Source: Granulicella sp. L56 (GTDB lineage: Bacteria; Acidobacteriota; Terriglobia; Terriglobales; Acidobacteriaceae). From it: DNA of 64,000 nucleotides. Below the pieces are notes generated by a model, which was given only the letters and a program-made list of their open reading frames with translations, did not search any database and had not been told where the DNA came from. The position numbers and the translations under genes were made by a program. Positions 58,026 to 64,000 of this stretch are shown here, piece by piece. Numbering within the stretch: the first letter of the stretch is position 1; every line of letters starts with the position of its first letter. The DNA is taken from positions 1-64,000 of the forward strand of contig NZ_LMUS01000004.1 of assembly GCF_009765835.1 (NCBI RefSeq), written 5' to 3'.

Positions 58026-59092
58026 TAGGCCAATTCCGAAGATGAACCCGGACCTGCCGGTGTGGGGGGCAGGTCTGGAAATAACGGTGGAGGGGGGAAG
58101 TCCGGAGCGGGTGGCTCGAGAAGATCTCCAAGCAGAGGGTAGCGACCGCCAAGGAAGTAGAGCGCGTAGTTCTGGTAGAACATGTGCGCGCAACCCAGCA
58201 CACCGATGACGATGTAAAAGAGAACGACGATCACGGCAACGCCGAGCATAATGCCGCCGCCGATGAGAAGCAGATGGCCAACGGGACCGAGGGATCGGAA
58301 CATGAACCATCCCAGGAGCGCCAAAAGGGCGAACGGAATGAGCGCCACCAACTCCGCAAGCATGATGATGACCTGCACGATCGCCATCCCAGCTATAGCG
58401 AACAGCACCTTGAAGATGGTGTAGAGAAGGACCTGACCCGGCTCTGCTTTGATGAGTTGAAAGAATCGACCAAGAGCCTCGGAGATAGAGGCTTCTTCCA
58501 AGGCGATCGAGGGCAGGGCGAAGTCGCTGAGGAGCGATGAAGACAGCATGAGAATGGCGATGGGAGCAAAGAGGCAGACGTAAAAGAGAAAGAGACTGGC
58601 GAACATCTCCGGCGATGGGGGTTGGCCAGGCTGGATGGTCATATGCGTGATCAACGAGCGGAACGCATAGAAGATGGGAGTGGCGAAGATGGCCGTGACG
58701 ACGATGCTAAGAATAAATTTCAAGCCAAGCCACGGCCAGGTGCGCGAACTATATCTCTTCCACAATGGAGCGACTTTCGTACTCTTCTCGGCGGCGATGG
58801 CGAAGAGTACGAACTGCAATCGCGATCCCAGATAGAAGAACAAAAACAGGACTGCAGCAGTGAAGAGGCCGAAGGCAGCGGTTGCAAGGCCGAAATGAAC
58901 GCCTTGCTCGCTGGCGGGTCTGGGTACTGCGAAAAAGATGAGGGGATATGGAATGAAGGCTAGTCCCATTGCGCTGAGGTAAGCGACTGCGGCTAGTTTC
59001 CACGACCGTCCCTTGCGGAAGGGCCGAAAGAGGATTGTTCTGGTGCGCTGAATTGCTGGGTTGATCGCTTCACTGGCCGAGAGCTGTCGCAT
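58022..59092 (-). CDS. Polytopic membrane protein, DUF7544-like
   Basis: 356 residues with about seven helices (near 33-55, 68-95, 120-145, 168-190, 225-260, 262-285, 290-315). The N-terminus SASEAINPAIQRTRTILFRPFRKGRSWKLA and the 'FALPSIALEEASISEALGRF' amphipathic segment are typical of DUF7544-type proteins of Acidobacteria as I recall. The C-terminal tail is proline-rich (PPAPDFPPPPLFPDLPPTPAG). No function known. Confidence 0.72.
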   Translation of the reverse strand: MRQLSASEAINPAIQRTRTILFRPFRKGRSWKLAAVAYLSAMGLAFIPYPLIFFAVPRPASEQGVHFGLATAAFGLFTAAVLFLFFYLGSRLQFVLFAIAAEKSTKVAPLWKRYSSRTWPWLGLKFILSIVVTAIFATPIFYAFRSLITHMTIQPGQPPSPEMFASLFLFYVCLFAPIAILMLSSSLLSDFALPSIALEEASISEALGRFFQLIKAEPGQVLLYTIFKVLFAIAGMAIVQVIIMLAELVALIPFALLALLGWFMFRSLGPVGHLLLIGGGIMLGVAVIVVLFYIVIGVLGCAHMFYQNYALYFLGGRYPLLGDLLEPPAPDFPPPPLFPDLPPTPAGPGSSSELAY

Positions 59093-59306
59093 GATTGAGT
59101 GCGATGAGGGTACCTCAGGTTTTTCAGTTTGAGAAGAAATTTATGCGAAGGGGTGCGGACGGTCGTCCTATATAAGTTGCATTCTCCTTGGATTAGTGGA
59201 TAAATGGGTGTCTCCCCATAGGGCCCTGAGATTTCAGGCTGTCTTATTGAAGGTGCTACCGGGCCCGGGATCCATTTCCGAATCTAGAGAAATTCAGGAG
59301 AGTGCC

Positions 59307-59621
59307 ATGAATGTCATGGGCATCGTTACAGACTTGATTGCTGGCGGCGTCGGCGGAAATATTGCGGGTGCGGCTTTGAAGAAGATTAACCTTGGCCCTG
59401 TTGGAAATTCGATCGCGGGAGCCATTGGGGGTGCCGGGGGCGGCCAACTATTGAGCCTGTTAACGGCGGGTGGCGCGGCGGCTACGGCGGCGGCGACTAC
59501 GGGCGGGGGAACGGACCTGTCCTCGATCCTGGGAAATGTGGTTGGCGGCGGTGTCGGAGGGGCGATTCTCATGGCGATCGTGGGACTAATCAAGACGAAG
59601 ATGAGTACCAGTACGGTTTAG
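59307..59621 (+). CDS. Small glycine-zipper membrane protein
   Basis: 104 residues from ATG 59307, with AGGAG at 5-6 nt; the frame extends upstream to 59196 without support. The body is glycine/alanine-rich with zipper-like repeats (GGVGGNIAGAAL, GAIGGAGGGQLLS, VVGGGVGGAILMAIVGLI), resembling membrane-inserting Gly-zipper proteins. Function unknown. It overlaps the last four bases of the convergent trmFO gene. Confidence 0.7.
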   Translation: MNVMGIVTDLIAGGVGGNIAGAALKKINLGPVGNSIAGAIGGAGGGQLLSLLTAGGAAATAAATTGGGTDLSSILGNVVGGGVGGAILMAIVGLIKTKMSTSTV

Positions 59622-60973
59622 CCGTAGAGATTTAATGACGAAGTAATCCACTCTCTCCATGCGGCCAGGGCTCGGTCGCATTGGAGTTTGTGGCGTTCTT
59701 TTTTGTCGCGGATTTTTTTACGTAGCTCTTCTTCGAGCGGCACCAGCAGGTCGAAGGTGATGTTGGCGGGTTGAAAACGCTTGCCTTCGGCGTGGGTGAT
59801 GTAGTGGGTGAGACTGCCGTTGGCGCTGGCTCGGGGCGCGGGTGTGGGCGCGTTGCCGTGGGCGAGGGACGCAGCGTAGCGTCCGGCGAGCATACCTGAG
59901 GCGATGGATTCGGTGTAGCCTTCAACTCCGCTGAGCTGTCCCGCGATCATGACGCTGGGGTGGGCTTTGAGCTGCAGGGTTTCGGTGAGCAGCGTAGGAG
60001 CGTTGATGTAGGTGTTGCGGTGGATCTGGCCGTAGCGCAGAAAGGTCGCGTTTTCGAGGCCGGGGATCAGCTTGAGGACTCGATTTTGTTCGCCGAACTT
60101 CAGGTGATTCTGAAAGCCGACGAGGTTATAGCTGTCGGCGCGGAGGTTCTCCTGGCGGAGCTGGACGACGGCGTAGGGCCAGCGGCCGGTTTTGGGGTCG
60201 GTGAGACCGACGGGCTTCATGGGGCCGAAGCGAAGGGTGTCGCGGCCGCGGCGGGCGGTCTCTTCGATGGGCAGGCAGCCCTCGAAGTATTGCAGCTTCT
60301 CCCACTCCTTCGACTCGACGTTCTCGGCGGTGGTGAGGGCGTCGAGGAAGGTCTCGTACTCTTCTTTGGTGAAGGGGCAGTTAATGTAGTCTGCAGTGCC
60401 TTTGTCGTAGCGGGCGGCGAAGTAGACGCGGTCCATGTTGATGGTGCTGGCGTCGACGATGGGGCTGATGCTGTCGTAGAAGGCGAGGTAGTCGGAGCCG
60501 GTGAGGCGTTGCAACTCGGCAGCGAGCGCCGGTGATGTCAACGGGCCGCTGGCGAGGATGGTGATCGTGTTGGGATCGTTCTCGTCGAGGTGCGTGACCT
60601 CTTCGCGGTGGACGGTGATGCGAGGCTCGGCGGCGATGCGTTCGGCTACGCGTTTGGAAAATTCGACGCGGTCTACGGCGAGGGCGTGTCCGGCGGGAAC
60701 GGCTGAGGCGTCGGCTTCGACGAGCAGGATGGAACCGGCGCGGCGCATCTCCTGCTTGAGCAGCCAGGGAGCGGTGTTTTCGCTCTCGGACTTGAGGGAG
60801 TTGGAGCAGACGAGTTCGGCGAAGTCGCTGGTCTGGTGCGCCTCGGTCGAGCGCGTCGGGCGCATCTCGTAGAGATCGACCTCGCAGCCGAAACGGGCGG
60901 CTTGGAGCGCAGCTTCGGGACCGGCGAGACCTCCGCCGATGACTTTGATTCGCTTTGGTGCTCGTTCTGCCAA
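59618..60973 (-). CDS. trmFO: FAD/folate-dependent tRNA(uracil-54) methyltransferase
   Basis: 451 residues. KVIGGGLAGPEAALQAARFG binds FAD, and EMRPTRSTEAHQTSDFAELVCSNSL is the TrmFO signature with the catalytic cysteine region; GQLSGVEGYTESIASGMLAG and NGSLTHYITHA close the fold. It makes m5U54 in tRNA with methylene-THF. The start is TTG 60973 after GGGGG. It is a single gene with a long, structured upstream region (see the region entry). Confidence 0.96.
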   Translation of the reverse strand: MAERAPKRIKVIGGGLAGPEAALQAARFGCEVDLYEMRPTRSTEAHQTSDFAELVCSNSLKSESENTAPWLLKQEMRRAGSILLVEADASAVPAGHALAVDRVEFSKRVAERIAAEPRITVHREEVTHLDENDPNTITILASGPLTSPALAAELQRLTGSDYLAFYDSISPIVDASTINMDRVYFAARYDKGTADYINCPFTKEEYETFLDALTTAENVESKEWEKLQYFEGCLPIEETARRGRDTLRFGPMKPVGLTDPKTGRWPYAVVQLRQENLRADSYNLVGFQNHLKFGEQNRVLKLIPGLENATFLRYGQIHRNTYINAPTLLTETLQLKAHPSVMIAGQLSGVEGYTESIASGMLAGRYAASLAHGNAPTPAPRASANGSLTHYITHAEGKRFQPANITFDLLVPLEEELRKKIRDKKERHKLQCDRALAAWREWITSSLNLYG

Positions 60974-61528
60974 GGTCCCCCCCTCCCTCTACTTTTCCTG
61001 CAAAGTCTTCGAAACAGATACTTTAGGTCTAGACTAGATCGCCAAAGTATTGATTTTACGCGAGACCAATCCGCAAAGTATTCGATCTAAACTAGTTAGA
61101 GACACGAAAACGTGAATGCCCATGGCGAAAGATGTTGGGTTTTGGTCTTGCCCCTTCTTTATTATACGGGGCACGTCAAGGTTGCTGGGGGAGACAATAC
61201 GAGTCGAATGGCCGTAGGGTGTCGAGATCCGGAAGGCCATTCCGGAAGGCCATATAGATGTTCGATGTCGGTTCGGTCGTAGACAATTCATAGTCTAATG
61301 CGTTCCGGAACAACCATCGAGCGGGCTTTCAGCCCTCATCTTTGGCAACAGGATCATGGGGCTTCGCCCCATGCTGGTATTGATCGCGCCGTTGACGCTT
61401 GCGGCATCGCGTTGGAGTAGGCAATGAAGTGAAACGAAGCCTAGAAATGTAGGTGAAACGGGGTTATGGTAGTCTGGGTTCCCTCCCCGATATCTCAAAG
61501 GCACCACTTTGTTTCCGAGGAGGGAACT
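60974..61528. other. Gene-free upstream region with repeats and hairpins
   Basis: No convincing coding frame. Near trmFO three related copies of gCAAAGT(a/c)TTcGA occur on the plus strand at about 61000, 61041 and 61073, and ctagactagatcg (61029-61041) is mirrored by cgatctaaactag (61083-61095) at 11 of 13 positions. At 61323-61335 (gggct-ttc-agccc) and 61355-61373 (catgggg-cttcg-ccccatg) two stable hairpins occur, followed by a weaker gcg-cgc one near 61386. The latter part resembles a dispersed acidobacterial intergenic repeat. Confidence 0.55.
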
Positions 61529-62284
61529 ATGCACATTTCATTGGGCAAAAATAAGCCGACGTCCGCTATGGGACGCCGGGTAGCTGCGCGCGTGGCTTCA
61601 CGCTCCAACGTCATTCTTTCGGCCTTGCTGGTGCTGGCAACGAGTGTTGCCCTGGCTCCGGCGGCGAGGGCTGACTCTTACAACTTCGATTTCAGCGGCG
61701 GCGGTCTCAACGCCTCCGGGGTGATCACGGTTTCGAATGCAACGGTCCCCGGAGTGCCCGGCGCGTTGCAGGTTACGGGAATCAGCGGTACCTTCTCGGA
61801 CTCGAACCTTGGCCTCACCAACGCGGCGATTACCGGGTTGGTGGCCACTTCGCTACCTTCGGGCATCAATCCCGACGGCACCTTTATTCCGCCCGGCCAG
61901 GCATCTGGCGGCTCTGGTTTCTCCTATGACAACCTGTTTTTTCCGGCAGGAGACTCGCCTGCGGTATGCCCTCCAGATCCCACTGATCCGAATGGGGAGT
62001 ACCCCTTTGGTGGTGGCCAGCTCGACATCTATGGCCTGCTGTTCAATGTCGCGGGCGGCTACAACGTCGACGTGTGGAGCAATGGCGTGCTGCCGGGGCT
62101 TGGTTTGAGCTATGGCGCGGGTGATTCGCTCAATGGAACAGTGCTCACCACCTTCGGAGAGCCGTTTGCCGGTACGAGCGTCAACTTTGCCGCCTCGCCG
62201 ATTCCGGAACCGGGTTCTCTGATACTGCTGGGCACCGGGATGCTTGGACTGGTAGGCACCCTGCGGCGCAGGATGGCCGCATAA
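61529..62284 (+). CDS. PEP-CTERM-sorted extracytoplasmic protein
   Basis: 251 residues from ATG 61529, with GAGGAGGGA just upstream. A long N-terminal signal (ILSALLVLATSVALAPAARA, cleavage after ARA) leads to a beta-rich, Gly/Asn/Ser-rich body. The C-terminus has the PEP-CTERM triad: IPEPGS, a hydrophobic helix (LILLGTGMLGLVGTL) and the basic end RRRMAA. Such proteins are processed by exosortase (EpsH/XrtA), which is not seen in this window. It is probably a surface or matrix protein. A hairpin follows the stop. Confidence 0.88.
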   Translation: MHISLGKNKPTSAMGRRVAARVASRSNVILSALLVLATSVALAPAARADSYNFDFSGGGLNASGVITVSNATVPGVPGALQVTGISGTFSDSNLGLTNAAITGLVATSLPSGINPDGTFIPPGQASGGSGFSYDNLFFPAGDSPAVCPPDPTDPNGEYPFGGGQLDIYGLLFNVAGGYNVDVWSNGVLPGLGLSYGAGDSLNGTVLTTFGEPFAGTSVNFAASPIPEPGSLILLGTGMLGLVGTLRRRMAA

Positions 62285-62306
62285 GGCTGGCATAATCGGG
62301 CAAGAT

Positions 62307-62376
62307 CGACCACGGATGACGCGGATCGACTCGGATGAGAATTTTAATCCGGGTTCGTCTGCTTCATCCGTGGTCG
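62307..62376. repeat. Long-range inverted repeat with 'accacggatgacgcggat' motif
   Basis: A perfect 13-bp arm cgaccacggatga (62307-62319) matches tcatccgtggtcg (62364-62376), with the related gcggat/cggatg words between. The 'ccacggat' word is widespread in intergenic repeats of several phyla. It lies just after the PEP-CTERM gene and could also act as its terminator. Confidence 0.6.
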
Positions 62377-62567
62377 TCGCTTTTACCGTTGCTATAAGTG
62401 CTTATCCTTCAGATGCTGAAGCAGGCGGCAGACAATTCTTGACCATCCCGTCAGACTTCCGTAGACTTAGAGATTGCAGGGGATGGGTCGGGCTGTGTCT
62501 ATAGCCAGCCTCCGGCCTGCATCCTAAATTCCCCGACAAATGACGGGTTAGAGAAAAGAGTTCAGTA

Positions 62568-62846
62568 ATGGCAAATCATGTTTCCTCGTTGAAGCGCGCA
62601 CGTCAGACCGAAACCAAGACCGCGATCAACCGCGCCAACAAGAGCAAGCTGCGCGGCACCCTGCGTACCCTGCGTGAGGCCATCGCCGCTGGCGACGCCA
62701 AGACGCTCGGCGAGGTCTATCGCTCGACCGTGTCCGTGCTTGACAAGAGCGTCCAGAAGGGCGTTCTGCATAAGAACACCGCCAGCCGCTACAAGAGCCG
62801 CCTCAACGCCCGCGTCAAGGCTGTGGCGACCACCAAGGCTGCCTAA
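62568..62846 (+). CDS. rpsT: 30S ribosomal protein S20
   Basis: 92 residues, basic and helical. [15 protein letters not shown] at the N-terminus, [19 protein letters not shown] and the C-terminal [19 protein letters not shown] are the S20 core. It binds the 5' domain of 16S rRNA. Upstream sequence holds only a weak AGAGAAAAGAG ribosome-binding site. A terminator follows. Confidence 0.97.
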   Translation: MANHVSSLKRARQTETKTAINRANKSKLRGTLRTLREAIAAGDAKTLGEVYRSTVSVLDKSVQKGVLHKNTASRYKSRLNARVKAVATTKAA

Positions 62847-62870
62847 GCACTTTACAAACAAAGAATTATC

Positions 62871-62916
62871 AGAGGGCTGGCTTCCGAGATCACCGGAGCC
62901 GGCCCTCTCTTATTTT
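62871..62916. terminator. Terminator between rpsT and the convergent downstream gene
   Basis: Stem agagggctggct (62871-62882) pairs with agccggccctct (62897-62908) with one G-T wobble, continued by ccg/cgg pairing, then ttatttt. It ends inside the stop region of the minus-strand gene. Confidence 0.8.
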
Positions 62917-64000
62917 GGCGCGTCCCCATCATTGCCAGGCGGCGTCTCGCCCGGCAACGTATACAGCGTTGGCCGCTTGCGAGGCTCATCCGGCGGGGCG
63001 TCACCGACAGCCGTAGTGGTCGCAGGCTGAGGCGGCTGGGGAGCCACTGAGGCGGTCGAAACTGCGGTAGCCGCATTCTGCACCGCAGGCACGGTCGTCT
63101 TTACGTCTGTAGCTTCAGCCGGAGCGGGACTCGCTGTAGTTGGCGCAGGCGAGGGCCCGGCGAAATCGATGGGGGAAGCACTTTCTTCGGGGACCATCGC
63201 CCGCGCCTCTTTCAGATCGGACTGGTCTTTCTTGCTGAGCGGCGGCAGGGGATAGATTTCGACGGCGTTCTCGCGTAACACTGCCAGGCCCATGCCGTCC
63301 GGCGACAGGGCGAAGTTCTGCCCGGCGCGTACCACGGGGGAGCAGTCGACATGCAGGATCTGCTTGCCGCTCTCCATCTGATAGACGACGACGCTTTGCC
63401 CGGTGAGTCCCGCCGCTGCTGGCTGCTCCAGGTGATCGGCAGGCGCGCCTCCGATCACTCGTCCCAGGGCGAACCGCCCGCTCTCCGGAGCGAAGGTCAT
63501 AAACGTCGCCACGTAGTCGCCAAAGAGGTTCTGCTCCCACATCTCTTCGCCGCGCAGGTTGAATCCGGCAAGCACCTGCGGTGAATCTCCGGTGTGGCAG
63601 CCGAACCCGACGAACTCGCTGCTGCTGACGAACCGCGGCGTCGGTTCGCAGGTCGAAGCAAATGGCGCCAGTTCCTTCACGTCGCCGTTGAAAGGGTGAA
63701 AATCAAAGCCCCATTCCTGCCGTCCCTCATCGACCACGGCGATATGCCCCGACCCCATCGCCGCAAGGTCGCCAAAGTGAGTGGCATGGGCAATACCGGC
63801 CAGCGTGGCCTCCACTACATCGCCAGTGTCCGATAGCGACAGGCGATAAAAGCTCAACGCCACCGGATCAGGATCTCCCGGCTTTCCTACAGACTCTGGA
63901 GCTGGTTTGGGTGTCGGTCCAAACAGCGAGGCCGGGGCGGCAGGCGCGGGCGGTGTCCGTTCTGCCGACTCGACGATCATCAGATCGGACTCCGGCGAGA
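62910..64000 (-). CDS. Proline/alanine-rich protein with beta-propeller-like core (5' end beyond window)
   Basis: At least 363 residues; the frame is open to the window edge through the ATG at 63980 (upstream codons read SPESDL), so the true start probably lies outside. Residues after that ATG are Pro/Ala-rich (TPPAPAAPASLFGPTPKPAP), then blade-like repeats (HIAVVDEGRQEWGFDFHPFNGD, FALSPDGMGLAVLREN) suggest a WD40/TolB-like propeller. The C-terminal 100 residues are low-complexity and Ala/Pro-rich. I cannot name a family. Confidence 0.65.
   Translation of the reverse strand, partial: SPESDLMIVESAERTPPAPAAPASLFGPTPKPAPESVGKPGDPDPVALSFYRLSLSDTGDVVEATLAGIAHATHFGDLAAMGSGHIAVVDEGRQEWGFDFHPFNGDVKELAPFASTCEPTPRFVSSSEFVGFGCHTGDSPQVLAGFNLRGEEMWEQNLFGDYVATFMTFAPESGRFALGRVIGGAPADHLEQPAAAGLTGQSVVVYQMESGKQILHVDCSPVVRAGQNFALSPDGMGLAVLRENAVEIYPLPPLSKKDQSDLKEARAMVPEESASPIDFAGPSPAPTTASPAPAEATDVKTTVPAVQNAATAVSTASVAPQPPQPATTTAVGDAPPDEPRKRPTLYTLPGETPPGNDGDAPK

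Noticed and set aside
61034..61534. Two minus-strand frames in the region upstream of the PEP-CTERM gene
   Set aside because: They cover hairpins and repeats, have no ribosome-binding site and no sensible protein composition.

Overview
The window looks like a chromosomal segment of an Acidobacteriota, probably class Terriglobia (Granulicella/Edaphobacter/Terriglobus-like). This is inferred from high-GC coding, a TIGR03435-type secreted protein, an Oar-like TonB receptor with a carboxypeptidase-regulatory N-terminus, a PEP-CTERM protein, a sedolisin and many short housekeeping operons. I see no phage, integrase, CRISPR array or rRNA. The one mobile-looking object is a 300-bp inverted-repeat-bounded unit at 10845-11144.

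Layout. 1-1277: the translation locus, on the minus strand, with tRNA-Thr(TGT), tRNA-Tyr(GTA), tRNA-Thr(GGT), tRNA-Gly(TCC) and the first 22 codons of tuf, plus two small conserved-looking ORFs between the RNAs. 1424-12576: mixed housekeeping genes (HAD phosphatase, TIGR03435 protein, M23 endopeptidase, thiL, a trans-sulfuration PLP enzyme, rsmD, a site-2-protease-like protein without its zinc-binding histidines, rsmI, a GDSL esterase). 12664-15680: a four-gene sulfur-carrier operon, cysM - JAMM peptidase - CysO/ThiS-like carrier - moeZ, matching the protein-thiocarboxylate route to cysteine; the carrier ends GG-TSC and so appears to need trimming. 15834-25000: GT39 glycosyltransferase, guanine-deaminase-like gene plus hom, SSADH, a TonB receptor and a DUF5666-type protein.

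25222-38493 is a trehalose/alpha-glucan locus: treZ, treY and a GH15 hydrolase on the minus strand, divergent from glgE, a treS-maltokinase fusion and a glycosyltransferase-like gene on the plus strand. It therefore encodes both the TreY/TreZ route (glucan to trehalose) and the TreS/Mak/GlgE route (trehalose to maltose-1-phosphate to glucan). 38587-39312 is an MscS-like membrane protein, which fits an osmotic-stress theme. 39386-42641 is a fucose-type sugar operon (fuconolactonase-like, zinc dehydrogenase, FucP-like permease), followed by a beta-propeller protein and a Tat-exported protein. 45417-47102 is a sedolisin peptidase.

47156-64000 is housekeeping: nusB and a ribH carrying an extra N-terminal domain, enoyl-CoA hydratase, queE/queD, an MFS exporter, a DinG-like helicase, der, trmFO, a PEP-CTERM protein, rpsT and the C-terminal part of a proline-rich protein that runs off the window. 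Intergenic spaces contain several strong bidirectional hairpins and some palindromic sequences that look like dispersed acidobacterial repeats.
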